DNA of 25,826 nt from Acanthamoeba lenticulata (taxonomy: Eukaryota > Discosea > Longamoebia > Acanthamoebidae): positions 1 through 25,826 of the forward strand of contig NAVB01000098.1 of assembly GCA_002179805.1 (NCBI GenBank). Direction: 5' to 3'. Shown here piece after piece: positions 1-8,958 of this stretch. Position 1 is the stretch's first letter; every line of letters begins with the position of its first letter. A program made the position numbers and the translations under genes. The notes under the pieces were generated by a model. That model saw only the letters and a program-made list of their open reading frames with translations. It did no database searches and was not told the DNA's origin.

Positions 1-234
1 CAGGCCCGTGCTGCCGCCGAGCAGGCCAGGCAGCATTCGGAGCAGGCCAAGGCCGCGGCCGAGGCGGCCGTCGAGGAGGCTCGTAGGAAGCTGGAAGAGG
101 CCGAGGCCTACCTCGAAGAGGCAAAGAAGAAAATGCCCCATGGCGCCACCTGGTGGATGGAGCGAGAGCTCCACGAGCGGAGGGCTTTCCTGCCCAAGAG
201 CAAGGGCGGCTTCAACAGGCGCGAGCAGCAGTGA
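1..234 (+). CDS. C-terminal end of a coiled-coil protein (5' partial)
   Basis: Frame 1 is open from the first base to a TGA at 232-234 and gives 77 codons of an exon whose beginning lies outside the window. The first ~50 residues are rich in Ala, Glu, Lys, Arg and Gln in heptad-like order (QARAAAEQARQHSEQAKAAA and on), so a long alpha helix or coiled coil is expected. After it comes a compact non-repetitive tail with WWMERELHERRAF and then a basic end, KSKGGFNRREQQ. No membrane segment is visible. I do not recognise the family. The tail looks like a conserved C-terminal motif rather than random extension, because Trp and Phe sit in a regular amphipathic pattern. A cytoskeletal or scaffolding protein would fit, but this is only inference. 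Codon use is GC-rich, as in the other genes. Confidence 0.7.
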   Translation, partial: QARAAAEQARQHSEQAKAAAEAAVEEARRKLEEAEAYLEEAKKKMPHGATWWMERELHERRAFLPKSKGGFNRREQQ

Positions 235-347
235 GCCGTGCCTCCCTCACCCTTACAAATGGCGAGTGGAGGTGTAAAGTAAGTACTTCTTTTGCTTTTA
301 TATTTCAGAGGTTCTCCTGTACATGAACGTCTTCTCCCAAAGCAGCA

Positions 348-362
348 GTGTGTGTGTGTGTG
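348..362. repeat. (TG)n dinucleotide microsatellite
   Basis: About seven TG units lie in the intergenic stretch between the 3' end of the coiled-coil gene and the putative minus-strand small gene. It is a simple repeat with no further signal seen around it. The rest of 235-416 holds only presumed 3' UTR sequence of the two converging genes. Confidence 0.8.
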
Positions 363-416
363 CATCCAAACCACACACATCAGACCGCAGCGTCTTGTTG
401 CGTGGATGGTTGTGTC

Positions 417-704
417 CTACTTTTTTTGATGTTGTCTCGAGCCGCGCGTGAGGGCGAACACAACCAAGCCTGCAGCAGCCGCAGAGCCGACAAGGAGGCC
501 CATCATCTTGTTGTAAGAACGCAGTACCGGGGCAGCAACGATGCCGGGGCGGTACATGCAGCCAAGGGAAGGACGCCCAACGAGTCCTGCGGCCTTGGGG
601 TTGTGGTCCATCCCCAGGAATCTCGCCAATCCTCCCGATTGACTCCGCGCAGCGATTTGCTTTTGTGCCAAGGCATGCAGAGAAGGAAATCGTGTCTCTT
701 GCAT
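417..704 (-). CDS. Putative small tail-anchored protein (95 aa)
   Basis: A single-exon minus-strand reading frame runs from ATG at 704 to TAG at 417. The N-terminal half is basic and polar. Residues ~67-84 (MMGLLVGSAAAAGLVVFA) form a convincing membrane helix, followed by a short polar, basic tail (TRGSRQHQKK). That is the layout of a tail-anchored or single-span organelle membrane protein. An in-frame ATG at residue 32 (codon 611-609) is an alternative start. The gene fills an otherwise empty interval, tail-to-tail with the coiled-coil gene and head-to-head with the SRBD1-like gene at 915, which suggests a shared promoter region. Against it: the frame is short, no family is recognised, and a plus-strand frame is also open across it. 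A missed upstream intron cannot be excluded. Confidence 0.45.
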   Translation of the reverse strand: MQETRFPSLHALAQKQIAARSQSGGLARFLGMDHNPKAAGLVGRPSLGCMYRPGIVAAPVLRSYNKMMGLLVGSAAAAGLVVFALTRGSRQHQKK

Positions 705-914
705 CTCTCTCTCTCTTTCTTCACCACTTATGTGTGGAAAAACGTGTGCCAGAATTTTTTTGTGCTCGCCCCTTCACGGACAGATGACGCATCGTCCCCT
801 CATCCTTTACTTTGCTTTGTTTCCTTGCAGCTTTTCTCCAACAACACGAGAAAAGCACGTCCTCGAGCAAAGAAACAAAGCAAGAAACCACGTTTCTTTT
901 GTAGGAGCTCAAAA
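702..914. promoter_or_regulatory. Putative divergent promoter region with pyrimidine tract
   Basis: This 210-bp gap separates the start of the putative minus-strand small gene from the start of the SRBD1-like gene. It holds a CT-rich tract at 704-719, T-rich stretches near 756-761 and 810-845, and A-rich sequence at 843-890. No clear TATA box is obvious. The assignment rests on position only: if the small gene is real, this is the only room for both 5' regulatory regions. Confidence 0.35.
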
Positions 915-3900
915 ATGCGCCGACTGCCCACAACACGTAGCGCCCGCCTGCTGGCTGAGTCAGTTGTCGGCCCTTCTGCTGTTTCCAGGTGCCGAGCTCA
1001 GGCTTCGTCGTCCCTCCTGCCGCAGGCAGCCGCTTTGCGCAGCAACAATACACGAAGATCTTTGCACGATTCGGGGCTTCGTGCCCGGGCTGCGCAGCAA
1101 GGAGAACCAAAGGAAAGCACGACAGCGACAAAGCGTAGAAAAAGGAGCACTGCTGATGCCTCCATTGACGAGCTGGGGCAAAGCGAGGTAACGAAGAAGA
1201 AGCCTTCCAAGCGGCGCATATCTGCTGGCTGCACTGAAGGCGAGACGGAGCAAAAGCACCCCAAGAAGAGGGTGAAGCGGAGTCGAGCTGAGCAATCAGA
1301 GCACGAAACGTTGCTTGCCACAGCTGCTCATGGACACGCTGAGCCAAGAGCAGAGGCCTTCCTCGTTGGTGCCGACGACGAACTCGACGATAAAGATCAT
1401 CATGAAGAGCACGAAGCTGGGCAATCGGCCGTCTTCTCTAGGGATCATGATGAAGTTGGCGACGAAGAAGAAGAAGAGGTCGATCAGCCGCGGCTGGGAA
1501 AAGGAGCTCTGGGCAATCAACAGCTTGCCGCGGTGGAACGCAACACCGGCATTCCTCAGCACAAGATCAACGCCACGCTCCGCCTGCGTCAGCAGGACAA
1601 CACCGTCCCGTTCATTGCGCGCTATCGTAAGGTAAGAGAGTGCTTCTTGGGATTCGCGAGATAAGAGCGTGTCCTAAATGACATGCATGAACAGGACGTG
1701 ACCGGTGGTCTCGATGAAGAGGAGATCCGTCTTGTGGAAAAGGAGTACTTGTATCAGTGCCGCCTAGCAAGCCGCAAGGAGACGATCAAGAAGTCCATTG
1801 CCGAGCAAGGCAAGCTAACGCCGGAGGTTGACCATTCCCTCTGACCTTGTTGTTGTTGTTGTTCAGCCTGTTGTTTCCAGTTGCTAACATCGAAAACTTT
1901 TTTCAGCTCTCTGCTGCTATACTCGAGTGTGAGCAGCTTCAGCGACTGGAAGATCTCTACGCACCCTTTAAACAGAAGCAGTACCAAATTTTCCCTTCCC
2001 AGTGGTGGTTGTGGTGGGTGTCTCATTGCATTGTCTCCGTACAGGAAGACAAAGGCATCGGAGGCCATCGAAAAAGGACTCTTGCCGCTGGCGGAGCAGG
2101 TCCTCTCTCTCAGCATTACTGACGACGCTCTGGAAGCCCAAATACAACAGCTGGTGAGCTGCCGCAAGGACCTTGGTGACCGCGGGGTGGTGCGAGATGG
2201 GGTCAAGCACATCATTGCCGAAATGGTTGCCGACAACCCAGAGGTCTGTTCGTCCTTGGTTGTTCTTTCTTCGCTTTAACTCATGGACTGAATGGAATGC
2301 ATTGGGGCTGTTCGCTGAATGATGTCTCGTTCAGACCAAAGGCACTCTGCGTGCCATGTTCACCAACATGGCGCGTATTCGATCGACGGCCAAAAGAGTG
2401 CAGAGAACACCGTCATCCACCGCCGAGGGAAAGAGTACAGAGCGTGATACCAACGTCTATGCACTCTATGAGGCACGTGGCCCTCCACAGCATTTTTTCC
2501 AGTCCTCAGACCTCCTCACAGGCAGCTTGTGGTGGTGACAACAGGACTTTTCCATGTCGGCCGGGAGGTTGAAGGCTCACCAGATTCTCGCACTCAACCG
2601 AGGGAAGAAGGAGGGTAAGCTCAATGTCGCTCTCGTTGTAGATCATGGGCCCATGCTGCATGCGATGTGGAAGCAATTCCTGCACAAGTCCAACGACAAG
2701 CAGCACAAGGAAGTTCGCCGCTTGGTGGAAAGCGGCATCACAGATGGCTTCCAGCGCCTCTTGCTCCCTGCGCTAAAGCGGGAGCTACTGCGGACCATCA
2801 ACGCGCAGGCCGAGGAGCAGGCCGCCGCCATCTTTGCGCGCAATGTAGAGAAGGTCCTTATTGCTCCTCCCATTCGGTACTATGCTTCTACCAGTCATAC
2901 ATGCCAATCATGAGCGCGCTTAAACAAACATGCTCATGCTCATGCTCATGCTCATGCTCATGCTCATGCTCATGCTCATGCTCCTGCTCATGCTCATGCT
3001 CGATCATCTGCAGCGACAAACGAATTCTGGGCATCGACCCTGGCATCACCTCTGGCTGCAAGCTTGCCGTGCTTGATGAGGTTTCCTTCTCTCCTCCAGT
3101 GTGTTTGCGCGCAAGCCTTCCTTAGTTGGAACTTGTTGTCGGCATGCAGAAGGGTAAGCTGCTGGCAACCGACACCGTGTATCCGCACCGAAGCCAGGCC
3201 ATGCGCGAGGTGAGTGAGTCTACCTTCACTCCCAAATGCTGTGGCACATGTGGCACATGTGGCTGATGGGATTGGGGGGTTTGTCTTATCTAAGCGAGCC
3301 AAAGATCGATTGGAGGAGCTTGTGGTCAAACACAACATTGATTTGGTAGCGATCGGCAATGGCACGGGCCACCATGACGCCGAACAACTTGTCTCTGAGG
3401 TTATCAAGCGCTCCAATCTGTCGCTCCAGTGCGTACTCCCCAAAGCATTAACCGATGGAGGTCCATCTGACGCTGTTTTCATCGTCCCTGCACGTAGGTT
3501 TGCTGTGGTAAGCGAATCGGGAGCAAGCGCCTATTCAGCGTCGCCCGAGGCGGCCAAAGAGTTCCCGGAGCTCGATGTCACGGAGCGCGGCACCGTTTCC
3601 ATTGCCAGGCGCCTTCTAGATCCACTCAGCGAAATGATCAAGGTCTGCCCATGCATTCCTCCCCGCTGTGTCTCTGTTTGTGCGCTCTACTCACATCGCC
3701 TATTCCACCCCGCTATTGTTGTTGTTGACGCAGATACCCGTGGCCAACATCGGGGTGGGCCTCTATCAGCTCGACATTAGCACGAAGCTCTTGAACCAGG
3801 CCATCGCGGAGAGCATCGAGAACGTGGTCAACCGGGTGGGCGTGAACGTCAACACAGCCTCGGTGGCGCTTCTCCAGCACGTGTCCGGTCTTAACGCTGG

Positions 3901-4939
3901 GCGAGCCAAGAAGATCATCGAGTATCGCGACCTGAAAGAGGGCCTCATCGCCAACCGGAGGGAGCTCCTGGAGGTGCCCGGCATCGGACCCAAAACCTTT
4001 GAGCAAGCGGCAGGCTTCCTTCGGTAACTCGTCCCCCAGCCCCCGCACCATTGGCTCTCTTAAGGGATCGAAAATCAACTCATGACGCGCGCATTCGTTG
4101 GGTGCTTGGCGATCATAAGGGTCTACAACCGCAGAGAAGGGCGCGAGCCTCTCGACGCCACCTCCATCCATCCCGAAAGCTATAGTAAAACCTACAAGCT
4201 GCTCAAGATGCTGAGCATCACCAAGCAGGATCTCTTGAAGGAAGGTGAGTTTTCAGCTCCTCGGAGTGGTGGCGGTGGTGATGTCTACGAGGCTCGCCTC
4301 ATGCCTACTTCTTTACAGCGGAAAGCCGAGTGGTACAGTTGATTACGAGCAAGCTCCAGAACGTGGAGCATGATCCGGCGTGGCGACGGATGGTTCAGGA
4401 GAAACTAGATGTGGGTGAGGCTACGCTGCAGGACATCCTCACCAACCTGAAAAAGCCTGGGCTCGACATCCGCGATGAGCTGCCTCCGCCGCTCTTCCGC
4501 AAGGTGCACCGTCGCCCACCTTTGCTTAGGTCCTTCTTGAGTTCACTAACCACATCATTGTCACTCACTGATTTTGTTCTTGACGCGCGCAGGAAGTGGC
4601 CAGCATTACGGACCTGAAAGTGGGCGACGAGTTGATGGGTACCGTCGTCAATGTGGTGCCCTTTGGGGCTTTCTGCGACATTGGTGTAGATGTAACAAGC
4701 CTTTGTCACGTCTCCCACTTGCTGCCAATGGCAAACGCCAGTGCGCGTCGCAACGAGGAGCCAGTAGACCCGTTCACGGTTGTGGCCGGTATGCTGCCCC
4801 TCCCTCTCTCTACTTGCCTCTTTTCATTCTTACTAAGTTGCGAGCAGTGGGCGACGTGCTACGGCTGAAAGTGGTGGAGCTGGACTTGGCGCGAAAACGG
4901 ATCAGCACCCAGAACCTCTCCCCGCTCAGCTCGCATTAA
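915..4939 (+). CDS. SRBD1: SRBD1/Tex-family S1 RNA-binding protein
   Basis: My model has 14 exons: 915-1631, 1695-1826, 1907-1980, 2045-2243, 2335-2472, 2545-2876, 3014-3080, 3150-3209, 3295-3642, 3734-4023, 4120-4244, 4319-4503, 4593-4788, 4848-4939 (984 aa; human SRBD1 is of similar size). All phases join. Order of parts: an Arg/Ser-rich N-terminus (1-60) that resembles a mitochondrial presequence; a low-complexity basic then acidic linker with KRRKR, KKKPSKRR and KKRVKRSR; the Tex N-terminal helical region with the hallmark VPFIARYRK (~230-239); LEDLYAPFKQ; HQILALNRG; a YqgF/RNase H-like fold with GIDPGITSGCK (~535-545); the ANIGVGLYQLD motif; a helix-hairpin-helix with VPGIGPKTFEQAAGFLR; EPLDATSIHPES; and a C-terminal S1 domain (~896-984). 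Bacterial Tex binds nucleic acid and affects transcription; the eukaryotic role is poorly known. Exon 5 ends at a GC donor. The start was chosen as the first ATG after the upstream AT-rich leader; upstream in-frame ATGs exist. Confidence 0.92.
2473..2544 (+). other. GC-AG intron (intron 5 of the SRBD1-like gene)
   Basis: The exon upstream ends ...TATGAG and the intron begins GCACGT instead of GT. The acceptor is ACAACAG. Joining 2472 to 2545 keeps phase 0 and gives ALYEDFSMSAGRLKAHQILA, which continues the Tex/SRBD1 alignment (a Y-x-x-Y-E-D-F-S-like stretch before the HQ-LA-NRG motif) without a gap. The in-frame stop in the intron rules out read-through. A GT donor further upstream (AAC before GTCTAT) is possible in phase but would delete conserved residues. 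Confidence 0.7.
2931..3001 (+). repeat. Hexanucleotide (TGCTCA)n tandem repeat in an intron
   Basis: About 11-12 copies of TGCTCA lie inside intron 6 (2877-3013) of the SRBD1-like gene, with one imperfect unit (CTCCTG) near 2990. The array ends about 12 nt before the splice acceptor CTGCAG at 3008-3013. It is stop-free in the frame of the next exon, where it would read as alternating Cys-Ser. Each unit contains CTCAT, which fits a yUnAy branch-point core. Confidence 0.95.
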
Positions 4940-5056
4940 AGATCACCTGCCACTTACCAATTTTAGCACCGGCGCTTGCTTTTTGGGCTGTAACGTAGAC
5001 TGCCACAAGAGGGGTGAAAACTAGCTAACAGAGCGCAACGAGAACCTGCTGCCACG

Positions 5057-5774
5057 ATGGAACAATTCAAGGATATGCCCATGAAGATGCGACACCTGAC
5101 GCTAACCACGTCTCTAACGATTCGACCCCAACAAAACGACTTGTTTACGTCTTCACGTCCATCCGCCAAGGACATCAGGTATTATTAAATCGACAACAAG
5201 AGTAGATTGATCGCCTTCTGACTTGCTGGTGAGCAAAGGTTGCGGGGCACTGAAGCCCCAGACCCCAGCACGGGTGTGACGACTCTCCAGATAATGGCGG
5301 AGAAGGGGGAGCTATTTGGTCGTTATCCCACTGCCTACCCTGCTCTCCTCCAGGACCGCATATCTGGCACGCCTCTGCCCCTTGGGTGGGGTACGACGTT
5401 TGACTCATTCTTGGCTGGCGTAGAGGCTGCGTGGAAAACCATCGTGGAGAAGATAAACGACATGTGGGGCGAAGTGGTGACTGAGCACAAACAACTGTAT
5501 AAGGGCAATCTGCTCGCCTACACCATTTTTGCTGTGCCGTTTCACCTCCACAAGGAGCACAAGTTCCGCGAGCTCGAGAAGAAAGTTCTGGCGGACTTGG
5601 GTGCCTATCTGGACAAGGTCCGTGTCTCCACTGATCCCAGTGTGGCCCTTCTCACACCCATCGCCACAGGTCAACATCGAGTATGAGGACAAGAACGTCG
5701 CGGTCCTCTTCTTCAAGGAGGACTCCGATAAGGACCTGCCCACTGCTTATTTCATTGAGATCAGGAGGGAATAA
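5057..5774 (+). CDS. Conserved-looking protein of unknown family (201 aa)
   Basis: There are three exons: 5057-5178, 5239-5617 and 5670-5774, with introns of 60 and 52 nt and all phases consistent. The protein starts MEQFKDMPMKMRHLTLTTSL, has a basic, hydroxyl-rich first ~40 residues with few acidic ones, then RLRGTEAPDPSTG, a Gly/Pro-rich middle (YPTAYPALLQDRISGTPLPL), and a helical charged second half with AWKTIVEKINDMW, LAYTIFAVPFHLHKEHKF and a beta-like end, NIEYEDKNVAVLFFKEDSD. No clear signal peptide or long membrane helix is seen. The stop codon lies inside an AATAAA hexamer (5770-5775) that could serve as a poly(A) signal. I do not recognise the family. Its 3' end lies only 39 bp from the stop of the convergent PYROXD2-like gene. 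The start was chosen because it is the first ATG after the 117-bp gap from SRBD1 and its exon joins cleanly. Confidence 0.75.
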
Positions 5775-5813
5775 AGCGTTTATCGACCAAGCTGATGCGA
5801 CTCAACAGTCCTG
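5775..5813. other. 39-bp convergent intergenic gap
   Basis: The stops of two converging genes (the unknown 201-aa protein on plus, the PYROXD2-like gene on minus) are separated by 39 bp. The two 3' UTRs must overlap, or polyadenylation must happen inside the opposite coding region. No hairpin terminator is expected or seen. Confidence 0.8.
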
Positions 5814-8797
5814 TTACGCATCGAGGATGGCGCGAGCACAGTTCCTGCCCGCAGCGCCCATGACTCCTCCTCCCGGGTGAGCCCCGGAACCGCACATGTA
5901 GAGTCCTGCACAAACACATGCCATATGAGCAATGCGGTATGGGTGATCCAGCATAGAGCACAAGGCACGACGAACCGGGAATGGGGGTCTGGTGCCGCGC
6001 GTAGCCTGGCGCCGGGCGCATGAAGAACAGCTGGTTGAGGCCCATCGCCCCATGGAAGATGTTGCCGCCTAAATTCAGATCGCGGTACGCGAGGGTGAGC
6101 GAGACCTCGACGAAGGTTTTGGTTTGGGGGGTGAGGTGCAGGCGGTACCGGTGAGACCAAACACGCGCTCGAGGTCGGGAGGCGCGAGGATGTCCTTGTA
6201 GATGACGGACTGCTTGAAGCCGGGCGCGTAGGCGTCGATCAAAGAGAACACACGATCGGCATACTCCTCCTTTGTCCTCTCGTCCCACGCGCCTCCCTGC
6301 GAGGGACCCAAAAGCAGCGCGACAAAGACACAAAGGTCAAACGAGACCGCCAGCTTGGCTCGGTATGTGCGCGTGTGAAAAAGAGGAGGAGGAGGAGGAG
6401 ATGCGTACGCGCGGGCGGTAGGGCACGTATTGCACAAAGAGCGACGAGACGTGATGGCCCTTGGGCGCAAGTGTGGGGTCGAGGGACGAGGGGATCGTCA
6501 TTTCAATCACCGGCTTGCGCGAAGGTGTGCCCTGCCCCCCCCCCAAAGCCACACAGTCCCCCGGTCCAAACCCAACGTTGTGGTTGTTGAGTTTTTTGAT
6601 CTTTGATTCTTGAGAAGGAAGAAGAAAGGAGGGCGCCAGCATACTTGGAGGGCGTCCTGGTAGGCCACTTCTATGTCCTCCATCGATTCCGCGCCCAGGT
6701 GGATCGTGCAGCGGTGCTGCGGACCGGCTGTTGGCCCGCGGCCGGTGAGTACACGCAGACGAGCGCCGCGCACCTCAGCGCTAGAACGAAAAGGCATGTG
6801 ACGCACCAACGCCGGGCGCTTGGTTGGGGAGGCACGTGAAGTTGGGGATTTGGTTGAGGGCGATGTTGATCTTCATCACGGGCGACGTGTAGTCATAGTG
6901 CTTGAGCTGTTTCCTGCCCTCCTCAACAACCACCGCCAGCATCATCCGCACGTCCAGTGGCATCAGCGCGAGTGCCCCATTGGAGGAGAGGAACGAACGG
7001 GGAGTATGGCACCTGAAGCTCGTGGGCAATCGGGCCTGGGTCTCGGAGGACATCAAGCCATGGAATGTCACTTCGGGTGTCGCGTTGGAGATCACAACAT
7101 CGCTTTCCAACTTGGTGCCGTCGGCCAGCTCCACCCCGGTGGCTCCACGCTCTGCCACAACAAGCCGATCAGTCTCATTGGCCAATGAGCCGCCAACAGC
7201 CAAAGGCCCCTCCAAAGGCGGACCTGATACGATGATGGCCTTCACGGGCATATCGGTAGCGATGGTCACTCTGCACAGCAGTCGTATGAGCAGACTGAGC
7301 ATCAGTGCGTTTGTCCCTGCCCCGCTGTGCGTCGCACCCTTCATCCTGGGCAGCAGCAGCGATGGCGCGTGAGAGCGCGCCCATGCCGCCCTCCACATAG
7401 CTCCAAGCGCCCGGGATGCCGTCCGTCTCGCCCATCACTGCGCGGAAGAAGGAAACGAAATCCCCCCCAATGAGCGTGAGTACAAAACAATGCCCTGATG
7501 ATGATGCAAACGTTTAAGAAGTGTGGGTACCGTGGTGAAGGAGCACGTAGCCACTGCCGGGGACTTGGGGGCTGGTCATGGCACCGATGATGGCATCCGT
7601 CGCCAGCGTGGACTTGAGGGGTTCAGATTCTGTGTTGTTGTTGTTGTTATACGTGTTGGTGTTGTGATGTTGAAAGAAAGCGAACAGGAGCCCAGTCCAC
7701 TGAGGGATAGGCGCGTACCGAACCACTTGTTGAGCACCTGAGCCGCAGGCGCCGTGATGATTTCGTAGAGAGGCCCGATGTCCTTCCCTAAAGCGACGGT
7801 GCGCTTGCCCAGCCGGTAGAGCGACGCCAGCTTGTTGAGCGCCTGTGCAGCGGGCATTGTTTACAATTCCCCGCGGCAGCCCAATAGGGTAAGAAAAATG
7901 AGGACAATGAATAAGAAGACGCAGGGCTGACGAGAGCAATACCTGCTTCGAGGTGCCGGTAAGGGGCGACTCGTTCAGGTTGGGAGGGATCTCATCGATG
8001 AGCGGGTTGATGAAGTGGCACAGTTTCTCCAGCATGGCCTCATACGCGGGGTAGGCCTCCGCGTCGGCCTTGGAGAACTGCCGCAACCAGAGAGCAGTAG
8101 TAATGTGGTGAGGGCGCAAGCCGAGAGCGCATGAACGTGGGGTAGACAAGGGATGTGCACAAACCTGCGCGATGGCTCGTTGGGTCTCCTCCATGGTGCC
8201 GCCGCCCATGAGCAGATAGCGGCCATCGAGTAGCGGGGTGAAGGACGATGGGTTCCTGTGGTACAGCTTCACACCGTACTTCTACTCGAGTACGGAACCG
8301 CCCAGAGCGAGGGGAGAGCTTGAGAATGGCGGTAACTGCTCCTTGCCTCTCTGCGCGGTGCGTACCTCCTTGAGCTTGAGCTCTTTGAAGATTTGAGGCC
8401 GGAACAGGCTGCACAAGTAAGAGGCACGCGAGAACTTGTAGCCCGGCAAGAGCTCTTCTGTTACTGCCGCTCCGCCGACCACATGTCGTCGCTCCAGCAC
8501 TGCCACCTTCTTGCCCGCCTGCTCGAGCAGTCCAAACAACCCAACACGTTATAATCGTCGTTGAAGAAGTATTTAAGAGCAAAGAGCAGAGTGCGACAGC
8601 ACCTTAGCCAAGTACGCCGCAGTCACAAGGCCATTGTGTCCGCCTCCAATGACGATGGCGTCCCACTTGTGCCCCGACAATGGCAATGAGCTTCCTCCGG
8701 CGCTAGTAACGTACGGCCGTAGAGCGCTCTGACGCAAACATGTCTGGGAGCGACGGGCAGTCGATACGCCAGAGTTGACGTTGATCACTCGATGCAT
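5814..8797 (-). CDS. PYROXD2: PYROXD2-type FAD oxidoreductase (phytoene desaturase-like)
   Basis: Exons on the complement: 8797-8603, 8518-8366, 8281-8165, 8077-7943, 7842-7719, 7629-7531, 7437-7338, 7270-7013, 6913-6807, 6727-6645, 6531-6409, 6296-6149, 6068-5976, 5905-5814 (608 aa; human PYROXD2 has 581). All phases join. The first ~40 residues are rich in Arg, Ser, Thr and Ala and nearly free of acidic residues, as in a mitochondrial presequence. Next comes the FAD-binding Rossmann motif [20 protein letters not shown], then [115 protein letters not shown] and the C-terminal signature [20 protein letters not shown]. The human protein is mitochondrial; its substrate is not settled. The start is the ATG nearest the presequence; one upstream in-frame ATG (8878) would add 27 residues. 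The intron before exon 11 has a run of ten G directly before CAG. Confidence 0.95.
6535..6544 (-). repeat. G10 homopolymer abutting a splice acceptor
   Basis: On the sense (minus) strand, ten consecutive G lie immediately before the CAG acceptor of the intron 6532-6644 in the PYROXD2-like gene, in the place where a pyrimidine tract is expected. The pyrimidine-rich part of this intron is near its 5' end instead. The flanking exons align well with the family, so the acceptor itself is secure. Confidence 0.85.
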
Positions 8798-8958
8798 GCT
8801 TTTTATGATGCCTTGTCTGTCCTTTGGCGCGTGACACGCAATTAAGACCTTTCTATCTATTTCTCTTTTCTTTTTCATTTTCTCTTTTCTATGGCACGAG
8901 CAGGAGGTATTGACTTTTTTTTTTATTACAGGATGATTGCCACGATGTCAGGCACAAG
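8798..8958. other. 161-bp gap between two minus-strand genes
   Basis: This is the space between the stop of the RhoGEF gene (8959) and the start of the PYROXD2-like gene (8797). It is T/A-rich on the plus strand around 8850-8930 (for example a T run at 8916-8925). It must hold the RhoGEF 3' UTR and the PYROXD2 promoter. I see no defined element. Confidence 0.5.

Noticed and set aside
721..1347. 208-codon minus-strand open frame
   Set aside because: It is antisense to the first exon of the SRBD1-like gene, with a composition that mirrors the GC-rich plus-strand codons and no recognisable motif.
2901..3050. Alternating Cys-Ser peptide in an open frame
   Set aside because: It is the translation of the TGCTCA intron repeat. 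The exon join 2876/3014 gives the conserved GIDPG region without it, so it is not counted as coding.
3241..3262. Short direct repeat GTGGCACAT
   Set aside because: It is only two and a half copies inside an intron, with no CRISPR, attachment-site or transposon context.
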